A DNA stretch of 46,897 nucleotides, from NCBI RefSeq assembly GCF_013823965.1, contig NZ_PNNA01000038.1, forward strand, positions 1-46,897. The letters run 5' to 3'. This document shows positions 6,855-14,874 of this stretch, piece by piece (the stretch's first letter is position 1; the number at the start of each line of letters is the position of its first letter). The notes below the pieces were generated by a model. That model did not search any database, was not told where the DNA came from, and was given only the letters and a program-made list of their open reading frames with translations. The position numbers and the translations under genes were made by a program. Source of the stretch: Flavobacterium sp. GTDB lineage: Bacteria > Bacteroidota > Bacteroidia > Flavobacteriales > Flavobacteriaceae.

Positions 6855-9854
6855 ATGACAACAGAAGCAGTAATAGAACAAGCCACTATCGAATGGCTCC
6901 AAGATTTAGGCTACACGCACGTAAAAGGCAATGAATTGCCCCAAAATGCCAATGCTGTAATCCTGAAAGACCAATTGCGAGACTTTATTGTAAAACAATA
7001 TCCGCAACTGCCTACTGAGATTCAAGACCTTGCCGTGGCGGACTTCTGCAACAATGCGGGTGCGGATATCGATTATCGCAACCGTAGTTTCCACCTGAAA
7101 CTCACCAAAGGGATTAGTTATGAATACAAAGATGGCGAGGGCAACGAAAAAGCCGTCCACATCTACCCTATTGATTATCAAAATCCTGAAAACAATGCGT
7201 TTTGGTGTGTCAACCAATTCAGCATTGTAGGTAAAAACAAACGCCGTCCCGATATTATTATTTACATCAACGGCATTCCGCTGGTATTGTTCGAACTCAA
7301 AAACTGGTTCGACGAAAACACCACCATAGACGAAGCCTTCAACCAAATACAGCATTACCGCAAAGACATTCCGCTCTTGTTCGAATACAACGCCCTCACG
7401 ATTGTAAGCGACGGCAACGAAGCCCAACACGGAATGTTCAACAGCAACTCCGAATGGTACGCCGCCTGGAAAAGCATCAACGGTGTCGAAATCGTGGACG
7501 ATGATTTCCAAATGCACACCTTGCTTTTTGGCTTGTTTCCCAAAGACCGTTTGCTGTCTTACATCAAAAACTTTGTCTTTTTTGAAGACCACAACGGATC
7601 TTTAATAAAAAAAGGCGCTAAATACCACCAGTTTTTCGGAGTCAACTTTGCCGTTGAAGCCGCCAAGAAAGCGATAAAACCTTTTGGCGACGGACGTATT
7701 GGCGTAATCTGGCATACCCAAGGTAGCGGTAAAAGTATTTCGATGGCGATTTATGCCGGAATCCTACGCAGCTTGCCCGAACTGAAAAACCCGACTATTG
7801 TGGTTCAAGTGGACAGAAGCGATTTGGATTTTCAATTGTACGAAAACTTTGTTCTAGCCAAAGACTTGGTAGGCGATGTGCAACGCGCCGAATCCACAGA
7901 CGATTTGCGCAAATTATTGTCCACAGGAAGTGGTGGCGTTATCTTCACGACCATCGAGAAATTCCGATTGAAGCAAGGCAACGAAAACCAATTGGGAGAA
8001 ATCGCCCACCCCATACTTTCCGAAAGGGAGAACATCATAGTGATGGCGGATGAAGCCCACAGAACCCAATACGGATTGCTCGACGGGTTTGCTTCCAACT
8101 TGCGCAAAGCCTTGCCCAATGCTTCCTTTATTGGATTCACGGGAACACCCATAGACAGCAAAGATGCCGATACTCAAGAAGTTTTTGGCGAAACGATACA
8201 CATATACGACATCAAACAGGCGGTCAACGACAAAGCGACCGTTCCCATATACTATGAACCTAGATTGGCAAAACTGCATTTGGGCAATCAAAATATCGAT
8301 GCCGAAGTGGATGCCATCACCGAAGATATGGAAGACGATGGCAGCCTGAAATGGGCTGCAATTGAAGATGCGGCAGGCTCAGCAGACAGGGTTCGGAAAA
8401 TTGCCGAAGACATTATGAAGCATTTTAAAAACCGTACCGAAACCCTGCCCGGAAAGGCAATGGTGGTTTGTATGAGTCGCCGCAATTGCGTTAAAATGTA
8501 TGATGCCCTGAAAGCCATAGAGGGTTGCCCTGAAATTGCGGTAGTAATGACCGGAAACATTTCGAAAGACCCGATTGCCTGGAACGAACACATTAGAACA
8601 CAAGACGCCACCGAAGCCTTGAAAAAACGATTCCGCAAACCCGAAGACCCTTTGCAAATTGTAATCGTTAGGGATATGTGGTTGACAGGATTTGATGCGC
8701 CTTGCGTACACACGATGTACATTGACAAAATTATGCGCGGGCATACCCTGATGCAAGCCATCACAAGAACCAACCGCGTTTTCCAAGACAAACCTTCGGG
8801 CGTAATCGTGGATTATATCGGCATTGGTGACTATTTGAAATCGGCAACTTCTAAATATACAGGCGGTGGCGGAAAAGGACAACCTACTATTGATATGCAG
8901 CAAGCCTTGGAAATGTGCTACCATCAAGTGGAAATTTGCAAAGGATTGGTTTCGGAGAATATTGATTATTCCAACTGGAAAGGATTGCGCGACAGCGACA
9001 AAGTACTCTTAATTAGAAAAGCATTGAACAGCATCATCAAATACGATGAACCCGCGAATCAATTTATGCTCGAAGAAAAGAAACTCACTGGATTGTTATC
9101 CATCGTAAAATCGCAACCTGAAATTCAGGAATATGCGGTTGATGTTTTGTTTATGCAACATTTATCGAAAGCGATACGCAATGCCAAATCCGTAAAAGGA
9201 ATACGTACCAATCAGAAAGACCAAATCAAGGAATTGATAAGCCGCAGCATCGAATCGGATGCCATTGTCGATGTATTTGCCATGGCGGGATTGGATCGCG
9301 CCGATATTTCTATCTTGAACGAGGAGTTTCTTTTGGGTGCCAAAACAGAAAAAGACAGCATCGCCATCAAAATTGAATTGCTGAAAAACATCCTGATGAA
9401 CGAGGTCAAATTACGTTTGCACAAGAACATCAAAAAATACACTTCCCTCAAAGAAGAGTTAGAAAGGGTAATCGAAAACTATCACAAAAACGCCATCGAT
9501 TCCTATACTACCATTGCCGAATTAGTAGAAAGAGCCAAGCATTTACAAGAAGAAGACCATCGCAACAAAGAATTGGGATTGTCTGACGAAGAGTTGGCTT
9601 TTTATGACATTCTAGCATCCAAAAAAGAAATCATCAAGGAAGCAGGACCCATTCAGGATATTGTACACGCTGTGGTAAAAGCCGTGAAAAACAATTTGCA
9701 ATTGGACTGGATGAACAAGGAAGATGCCAAGGCAGGAATTCGATTAGCCGTCAAAAAAGAATTGCGCGGCAAAGTGAATATTTCAGAATTGAATGCCATT
9801 CTACAAGAGATAATGGAACAAGCCGAAGGACAATTTAGCGATTGGAGTGCTTAA
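6855..9854 (+). CDS. hsdR: Type I restriction-modification system restriction/translocase subunit HsdR
   Basis: About 1000 residues, the usual HsdR length. Numbered from the upstream GTG at 6840, the PD-(D/E)XK nuclease shows D138 in RRPDIIIYING and E152/K154 in LFELKNW. The superfamily 2 translocase has Walker A HTQGSGKS (about 292-299), DEAH (404-407) in VMADEAHRTQYG, and motif III FTGTP. The C-terminus is helical and would bind the methylase core. HsdR pumps unmodified DNA and cuts it at a distance. ATG 6855 (MTTEAVIEQA) is chosen over GTG 6840 because it fits the family start. A nine-codon ORF at 6832-6858 overlaps this ATG as ATGA. The gene follows the GIY-YIG unit by about 80 bases and its stop codon falls at the start of the right-hand tRNA-Arg relic. 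Confidence 0.95.
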   Translation: MTTEAVIEQATIEWLQDLGYTHVKGNELPQNANAVILKDQLRDFIVKQYPQLPTEIQDLAVADFCNNAGADIDYRNRSFHLKLTKGISYEYKDGEGNEKAVHIYPIDYQNPENNAFWCVNQFSIVGKNKRRPDIIIYINGIPLVLFELKNWFDENTTIDEAFNQIQHYRKDIPLLFEYNALTIVSDGNEAQHGMFNSNSEWYAAWKSINGVEIVDDDFQMHTLLFGLFPKDRLLSYIKNFVFFEDHNGSLIKKGAKYHQFFGVNFAVEAAKKAIKPFGDGRIGVIWHTQGSGKSISMAIYAGILRSLPELKNPTIVVQVDRSDLDFQLYENFVLAKDLVGDVQRAESTDDLRKLLSTGSGGVIFTTIEKFRLKQGNENQLGEIAHPILSERENIIVMADEAHRTQYGLLDGFASNLRKALPNASFIGFTGTPIDSKDADTQEVFGETIHIYDIKQAVNDKATVPIYYEPRLAKLHLGNQNIDAEVDAITEDMEDDGSLKWAAIEDAAGSADRVRKIAEDIMKHFKNRTETLPGKAMVVCMSRRNCVKMYDALKAIEGCPEIAVVMTGNISKDPIAWNEHIRTQDATEALKKRFRKPEDPLQIVIVRDMWLTGFDAPCVHTMYIDKIMRGHTLMQAITRTNRVFQDKPSGVIVDYIGIGDYLKSATSKYTGGGGKGQPTIDMQQALEMCYHQVEICKGLVSENIDYSNWKGLRDSDKVLLIRKALNSIIKYDEPANQFMLEEKKLTGLLSIVKSQPEIQEYAVDVLFMQHLSKAIRNAKSVKGIRTNQKDQIKELISRSIESDAIVDVFAMAGLDRADISILNEEFLLGAKTEKDSIAIKIELLKNILMNEVKLRLHKNIKKYTSLKEELERVIENYHKNAIDSYTTIAELVERAKHLQEEDHRNKELGLSDEELAFYDILASKKEIIKEAGPIQDIVHAVVKAVKNNLQLDWMNKEDAKAGIRLAVKKELRGKVNISELNAILQEIMEQAEGQFSDWSA

Positions 9855-9902
9855 ACTTTTGATTCCCCCGAAAGTTTTCGGGGGAATCCCGACGGAGCTA
9901 CT
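9851..9902 (+). pseudogene. Decayed 3' half of tRNA-Arg(CCT) at the end of hsdR
   Basis: TTAAACTTTTGATTC matches the anticodon-loop-to-variable region of the tRNA-Arg(CCT) gene at 30340. The T arm is replaced by a perfect 13-bp inverted repeat (9861-9873 with 9876-9888). ATCCCGACGGAGCTACTAA then matches the acceptor 3' side. A tRNA-type terminator follows at once. The hsdR stop codon (9852-9854) lies inside this relic. Confidence 0.55.
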
Positions 9903-9904
9903 AA

Positions 9905-9939
9905 AAAGGCTATCAGAAATGATAGCCTTTTTTGGTTTT
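9905..9939 (+). terminator. Terminator hairpin; second copy of the 35-bp direct repeat
   Basis: Identical to 469-503, which spans the tRNA-Asn terminator. Stem AAGGCTATCA / TGATAGCCTT with T run. It ends transcription after hsdR and may mark the right edge of an integrated island. Confidence 0.8.
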
Positions 9940-9999
9940 GGTAAATGCCTTAACTTTCTTCTTGCTAGTTTTTACCTATTTTTGTTTGAATCAAAAGGA

Positions 10000-10593
10000 A
10001 TGGCAACACCTAAACAAACGCTTTCGACAATGGAAAACAAAAAATACTTGTCCGCAGAACAACATTCAGCATTACTGAGCACATTGAAAGAGCGTTTCGA
10101 GAAAAACACCAATCGCCACAAAGGGCTGGAATGGGATAATGTACAGGCCAAATTGGAGTCAAATACCGAGAAATTGTGGTCTCTAAACGAAATGGAAAGA
10201 ACCGGCGGCGAACCAGATGTAGTAGGCCATGATACAAACACGGGCGAATACCTTTTTTATGATTGCTCGTCAGAAAGCCCCAAAGACCGCAGAGGCGTTT
10301 GTTATGACCAGCAAGCATTGGACGCAAGAAAAGAACACAAACCCAAAAATAGCGCCTTGGCAATGGCAACAGCAATGGGCATCGAGCTTTTGACGGAAGC
10401 ACAATACCGGGAATTGCAACAATTGGGGAATTTCGATACCAAAACATCGAGCTGGATAGCAACTCCTGCCAAAATTAGAACGCTTGGTGGCGCCATTTTC
10501 GCCGATTTCCGCTACGATACTGTTTTCGTGTACCACAATGGTGCCGAATCGTATTATGCCGCCAGAGGCTTTCGTGGAAGGCTGGGCGTTTAA
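10000..10593 (+). CDS. DUF4256 family protein
   Basis: Product of 198 residues from ATG 10000, or 188 from ATG 10030 (MENKKYLSAEQHSALL). The body matches the DUF4256 family: ERTGGEPDVVGHD, EYLFYDCSSESPKDRRGVCYD, MGIELLTEAQYRELQQLGNFD and the C-terminal FVYHNGAESYYAARGFRG. No catalytic function is established for this family. The open frame extends upstream to 9847, but that part is translated tRNA relic and terminator and is not protein. A TATTTTTG box at 9977-9984 lies just upstream and would favour the 10030 start, though its TTG partner at 9962 is too close (12 bases). The gene stands alone with its own terminator. Confidence 0.82.
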   Translation: MATPKQTLSTMENKKYLSAEQHSALLSTLKERFEKNTNRHKGLEWDNVQAKLESNTEKLWSLNEMERTGGEPDVVGHDTNTGEYLFYDCSSESPKDRRGVCYDQQALDARKEHKPKNSALAMATAMGIELLTEAQYRELQQLGNFDTKTSSWIATPAKIRTLGGAIFADFRYDTVFVYHNGAESYYAARGFRGRLGV

Positions 10594-10678
10594 TGTTGTT
10601 TGAATATTCTTTGGACTAGATTCCCGAAAAATACAGCTTTGCAATTACCCAAACCTTGCGGTATTCAATGAAAAGCAG

Positions 10679-10706
10679 AAAGGCTATCGTTTCCGACAGC
10701 CTTTTT
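10679..10706 (+). terminator. Terminator after the DUF4256 gene
   Basis: Stem AAAGGCTATCG / CGACAGCCTTT (one mismatch) with a TTTC loop, then a T run. Its left half GCAGAAAGGCTATC is identical to the left half of the tRNA-Asn terminator at 465-478. Confidence 0.75.
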
Positions 10707-10810
10707 AGTTTTAAATCCATAATCCCACGAATAGAAAACGGGTTTGTCCGGGTTTGCCAAATCCTTTAGTCTTCGTTTTTCGCCGTAATTAGTTTCCTTT
10801 ATAAAGTATT

Positions 10811-11740
10811 TTAATTCGCTTTTTTAGATTTATTGGCCATTTTACTATTCAAGAGAAAAATTTTATTTGCAAATTGTTTGCCTAAATCAATAAATCCGTT
10901 GTTGTCATAATGGTATCTATCCGTATATTTATAGGTGTTCGTGGTTCTTACGATGGCGGCATTGGGTTGGGTTGCGGCAAATTTTTCTTGGCTATATTGT
11001 ACCAATTCGCCAAAATTCCACACTCTTCCGTCCTCGTCGTCACCTGAATCTGATATTTTTCCAATGACGATAGGCAAATCATTGTTTCTAAAAGTGGCTC
11101 GCATCAAATCCATCAACCTTTTCAAATTGGAATAGTATTGATTGGCGATGGTTTCCGTTTTATCGGCATCACTTTCGCCTTGCATCCAAATGATGCCACT
11201 TGGAATCAAAACATCCTCGACTCCATCACCGTTTATATCTTTTACGGCCATAGCACCTTTGACAGTTTTAAGAAAATAATCGTATTGATTCATCCCTTTT
11301 CCGCCTTTAAAATCTGGTTCCCAAGCACCAAAACCAGCTGTTCCAATGCTATCAATTGAAGAACCGTTTCTGGCATATTTTATAAAAGCCAATTTTTGGC
11401 GTGGATATAATTCTTGTAACTTTTTGGCCAGCGAAAGCTCCACGCCAAATCTATCGGAAAGGGTGTTGGTTTTTCCATCTGACGAAAATCCTGTTCCGTG
11501 ACCGGGCTGCAACAAATCCCACTTTCCCAATCCTCCACTTGCATCATTGTCCACAACAGGATTTCCTTGATAAATAAAAACATTTTTTACTTTTTTGTTC
11601 AAAGAATCCGGCAAATTTTTCACATAACCAAAACCTTCCATATTGGACTGTCCGCCCAAATAAAACACTTTGATGCTGTCTTTTTTTATTTGTGCCAGCA
11701 GCATGAAGGGCATTACAAGAAATATTAAAATAGATTTCAT
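10811..11740 (-). CDS. Secreted carbohydrate esterase, SASA family (sialate O-acetylesterase-like)
   Basis: Length is 309 residues with a signal peptide (MKSILIFLVMPFMLLAQ). Block I is GGQSNMEGFG with the likely nucleophile Ser32. The oxyanion block WMQGESDA lies in the middle, and YTDRYHYDNNGF near residue 285 supplies the Asp/His pair. This SGNH-type layout fits the SASA/DUF303 family, which in Bacteroidota loci removes acetyl or other acyl groups from polysaccharides. It is the last gene of the minus-strand SusC-SusD-GH30-GH30 cluster, 51 bases after the GH30 stop, so de-esterification of the same glycan is a reasonable inference. Export to the periplasm is likely; no lipobox is seen. Confidence 0.82.
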   Translation of the reverse strand: MKSILIFLVMPFMLLAQIKKDSIKVFYLGGQSNMEGFGYVKNLPDSLNKKVKNVFIYQGNPVVDNDASGGLGKWDLLQPGHGTGFSSDGKTNTLSDRFGVELSLAKKLQELYPRQKLAFIKYARNGSSIDSIGTAGFGAWEPDFKGGKGMNQYDYFLKTVKGAMAVKDINGDGVEDVLIPSGIIWMQGESDADKTETIANQYYSNLKRLMDLMRATFRNNDLPIVIGKISDSGDDEDGRVWNFGELVQYSQEKFAATQPNAAIVRTTNTYKYTDRYHYDNNGFIDLGKQFANKIFLLNSKMANKSKKAN

Positions 11741-11791
11741 AGTATAATAATTAAAAACATAAAAAAAACAAGAAAGACTATGTCTGGCAAG

Positions 11792-13252
11792 CTAATAAAC
11801 CAATGTCTGGATTCCGTGAGCTGGAATGACCACCACCGCTTTTTCTGATGCTATAGCCAAATTATAAGTAACACTTTTGTTGCTTTGATTCATCACAACG
11901 GTAACCATTTTCCCGTCAACATTTAGAAATGAGGTGCTCAACAAGCTGCTTCTGCTCACTGAAGTTCTCACTCTTTTGGCATCCTCACGAATGAATTTTG
12001 AGAAATGACCTATGTAATAATAACTAGGCGTATAAATTAATTCACCTGAATCCGTGTCGGCATGAATGGGCGCGAAACAAAAATTGCCTACGTGATTTGG
12101 TCCTCCATTTTGGTCTAAAAGAATATTCCAATCCGTCCAACCCACGGTTCCGTTATTGAAATCATTGATTATCGAAATGCCGTATCGTTCGCCGTTATCC
12201 CAAAATTGGTATTTTTTGGCATCAAATTTTTCGATGCATCCTTCGGTGAACAATAAATGCTTAGAAGGATGTTCTTCATAAACTTCGCGCACATTGTCAA
12301 ACATTGAGGCGCCTCCCGACCAATTTTCATACCAATGAAAACCTATTCCCCAAGCGTATTTTGAAGCTTCCGGATCAGAAAAAATAACATCGGCCCTATG
12401 CCCCATCAAATCTCGATTGTGATCCCAAACCACAATTTTCTTGTCGGCAAAACCTTCTTTTTTCATTGTTGGTCCCAAAAAGTTTTTCAAGAAATCTCTT
12501 TCGGCTTCAGCACTGAAAATACAGGATTCCCAAGTTTGAGTGGCCATTGGTTCGTTTTGAACGGTAATCCCCCAAATAGGTATTCCTTCTTTTTCGTAAG
12601 CTTTGATAAATTTTGTAAAATAATTAGCCCAAGGCTGGTAATATTCCGGAAGCAATGTTCCTCCTTTGAGCATGTTGTTCGTGCTTTTCATGAACGCTGG
12701 CGGACTCCAAGGCGATGCATAAGTCAATAGTTTGCCGCCCGCCGTTTTAATGGCTTCTTTGATCATTGGAATACGGTATTGCCTGTCGTGATCAATGTTG
12801 AAGGACTTTAAATCCTTGTCGCCTTCATTGATATAAGTATAGCTTCCGCTGGCAAAATCAGAACTGTGGATCGTGGTTCTCAACAAGGAATACCCAATTC
12901 CTTTTTCTTTGTCATAATAAGCATCCATAAATTCTTTTTGCTTGTCTTTGGGTAATTTTGCATAAACCTCGGCACTGGCATCGGTTATTGCTCCACCGAT
13001 TCCGATAAACTTTTGGAACGTTTTAGCGGGTTCCACAAAAACAGAAACCTCAATTTCCAAGGGTTGTTTTGCAGGTTCAAAAGTTAAAATGTCGGTTTGG
13101 GTCAATCTCAATTTTAAGCTGTCTGCCGTAGTGTAAACAGTAATTTTTTTGTTTTTGGCAGAAAATGGCTTGGATTGTTCCGTGTTTTTTTGCTGGGAAA
13201 AAGCAAAAACGGATACCATCAAAAGTACTGCTGCTGTTGTTATTTTTTGCAT
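11792..13252 (-). CDS. GH30 family glycoside hydrolase (beta-glucosidase or endo-beta-1,6-glucanase type)
   Basis: Length is 486 residues with a signal peptide (MQKITTAAVLLMVSVFAFS). The GH30 barrel begins with FIGIGGAITDASAEV (82-96). The acid/base glutamate is E234 in TVQNEP and the nucleophile is E337 in LLFTEGC. YASPWSPPAFMK (178-189) is the typical substrate-cleft strand. A small beta domain closes the protein. Family knowledge: GH30 members of Bacteroidota loci act on beta-1,6-glucan, glucosylceramide or related beta-glucosides; the subfamily cannot be fixed by eye. It lies 23 bases downstream of a second GH30 gene that is clearly divergent, so the two probably act at different steps, one at the surface and this one in the periplasm. 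Confidence 0.9.
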   Translation of the reverse strand: MQKITTAAVLLMVSVFAFSQQKNTEQSKPFSAKNKKITVYTTADSLKLRLTQTDILTFEPAKQPLEIEVSVFVEPAKTFQKFIGIGGAITDASAEVYAKLPKDKQKEFMDAYYDKEKGIGYSLLRTTIHSSDFASGSYTYINEGDKDLKSFNIDHDRQYRIPMIKEAIKTAGGKLLTYASPWSPPAFMKSTNNMLKGGTLLPEYYQPWANYFTKFIKAYEKEGIPIWGITVQNEPMATQTWESCIFSAEAERDFLKNFLGPTMKKEGFADKKIVVWDHNRDLMGHRADVIFSDPEASKYAWGIGFHWYENWSGGASMFDNVREVYEEHPSKHLLFTEGCIEKFDAKKYQFWDNGERYGISIINDFNNGTVGWTDWNILLDQNGGPNHVGNFCFAPIHADTDSGELIYTPSYYYIGHFSKFIREDAKRVRTSVSRSSLLSTSFLNVDGKMVTVVMNQSNKSVTYNLAIASEKAVVVIPAHGIQTLVY

Positions 13253-13275
13253 AATATTATATTGTTTACTGTTAT

Positions 13276-14709
13276 TTACCAGATGTAAGTGGCTACCGAA
13301 CCTGCTTCTAATGATGTTGTGACACTTTTTCCTTTGTATTTGATGTTAAATGATTCGGCCGTGTTTCCATCATTTTCCACAATTAAAACTTTTTTGCCGT
13401 CGGGCGTTTTAAAAGCTACATTTTGCAAATTACCGCTTAAGTTGCTTGCAATTCTAACCGAACCAGCCGGTACAAATTTGGAGGCGTGGGCAATAATATA
13501 ATAGGCAACATTTCGTGTGAAACTATCGCTGTTTTCAATTGTCAAAGCGCCTTTGCAAGTGGTGCAACCACCGGGAGTATTGGGGCCAAAAGCAGCGTTG
13601 TTGGCCAAGTTCCATTCTAATGCCGTTTTACTCCAATTGCGCATCGAGCCAATAATAACATTTCTTAAATGCCATTTTAAATCCCCGTCAAAATTGCCTG
13701 CATTCGATGTGTATTGTTCCGTGAAATAGACATTCTTGTTCGGGAATGCGTCGTGAACCGTTGACAATGCGCTAATGTCTCCTTCATACAAATGAAAGGC
13801 CGATCCGTCAATGTAAGGATATGCCGCAGCATCATTTAAAATGGCCAACGGATATTCGGGTTTGTTACAATTGTGGTCGTAGGTAATGATTTTAGTTTTC
13901 AGGTTTGCCTTTTGGAATACCGGTCCCAAATGATTTTTAATGAAATCGGCTTGTTGGGTAGCAAGCATCAACAAACTTGGATTATTACCTGGATGAAGTG
14001 GCTCGTTTTGTGGAGTTATGGCATCGATGGTAATTCCTTCGGCTTCCATTTGCTGGATGTATTTTAGAAAATATTGCGCATAAACGCCATAATATTTGGG
14101 TTGTAAACTTCCGCCAATGAAACTGTCACTGTCTTTCATCCAAACTGGTGGTGACCAAGGCGTGGCCAGGATTTTGATGTTTGGATTGATGGCCAGTATT
14201 TCTTTCAACATTGGAATCACGTCATTTTTATTGGGAGCCAAACTGAATTTTTCCAGATTCATGTCTGTTTGTCCTTTTGGTAAATCGTTATACGTGAAAG
14301 GTGCCGAGTCCAAATCTGAAGCACCGATGCTAATCCTGACATAACTTACCGAGATTGCATTATGGCCAGAGCCAAATATTTCTTGCAATAATTGTTGTCT
14401 TTTTGATGGGTTTAATTGATTGATGACTTGGGCACTTCCTCCCGTCAATGTATATCCAAAGCCATCAATACTTTGAAAAATCAATGTTTCGTCTACTTCT
14501 ATATCAGGAAAGTTATTAGAAGTTGGGCCAAAGGCCAAAGTGTGAGATTGCTTTTGAAGCATTGCGCCCTGATCTCCTTTTGTTAACCAAAAATCCATTT
14601 CAGTTGGAGCCACGGGAGCTGTTGGAGCCGGTTTTTGACCAGCAATGTTATTCGACGAGGAACAATTCAAGAAAAGAATTGATGCCGCTAACAGGAATAA
14701 GCTCTTCAT
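13276..14709 (-). CDS. GH30 family glycoside hydrolase, lipoprotein
   Basis: Length is 477 residues. The N-terminus MKSLFLLAASILFLNCSSSN has a lipobox (FLNC, Cys16), so it is a lipoprotein, perhaps surface-exposed. The barrel starts at FQSIDGFGYTLTGGSAQVI (78-96). The acid/base glutamate is E236 in TPQNEPLHP and the nucleophile is E331 in VYFTEQY. TPWSPPVWMKDSDSFIGG (183-200) matches the family. A C-terminal beta domain (VATYIW end) follows. It is the first enzyme gene after susD, separated from it by a long hairpin. The substrate, probably a beta-linked glucan, is inferred from family only. Confidence 0.9.
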   Translation of the reverse strand: MKSLFLLAASILFLNCSSSNNIAGQKPAPTAPVAPTEMDFWLTKGDQGAMLQKQSHTLAFGPTSNNFPDIEVDETLIFQSIDGFGYTLTGGSAQVINQLNPSKRQQLLQEIFGSGHNAISVSYVRISIGASDLDSAPFTYNDLPKGQTDMNLEKFSLAPNKNDVIPMLKEILAINPNIKILATPWSPPVWMKDSDSFIGGSLQPKYYGVYAQYFLKYIQQMEAEGITIDAITPQNEPLHPGNNPSLLMLATQQADFIKNHLGPVFQKANLKTKIITYDHNCNKPEYPLAILNDAAAYPYIDGSAFHLYEGDISALSTVHDAFPNKNVYFTEQYTSNAGNFDGDLKWHLRNVIIGSMRNWSKTALEWNLANNAAFGPNTPGGCTTCKGALTIENSDSFTRNVAYYIIAHASKFVPAGSVRIASNLSGNLQNVAFKTPDGKKVLIVENDGNTAESFNIKYKGKSVTTSLEAGSVATYIW

Positions 14710-14799
14710 AATTTAATGTATAATATTCGTGTTTTTATTTCATTCATTCTTCAACATAAATCGGCAAAAACAATCCGATTACTATTTTGTATAAATAAT

Positions 14800-14862
14800 A
14801 ATCCATCAATAAGAACTGAAATTTAATTTCGTGACAATTGAAACCGTTCTTATTGATGGATT
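14800..14862 (-). terminator. 17-bp perfect hairpin between susD and the GH30 genes
   Basis: The arms 14800-14816 and 14846-14862 (AATCCATCAATAAGAAC and its reverse complement) are perfect with a 29-base loop. On the minus strand the hairpin starts 12 bases after the susD stop. It could be a partial terminator or an mRNA-stabilising processing site that sets SusCD levels above the enzyme levels. T-rich DNA flanks it, but there is no strict T run. Confidence 0.6.
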
Positions 14863-14874
14863 AAAAAAGCAATA

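Noticed and set aside
469..9939. Prophage or integrative conjugative element
   Set aside because: No integrase, structural, replication or transfer genes are found between the repeats; only RM and accessory genes.
9847..9999. N-terminal extension of the DUF4256 protein
   Set aside because: The extra codons are translated from the tRNA relic and the terminator hairpin; family members start near the later ATGs.
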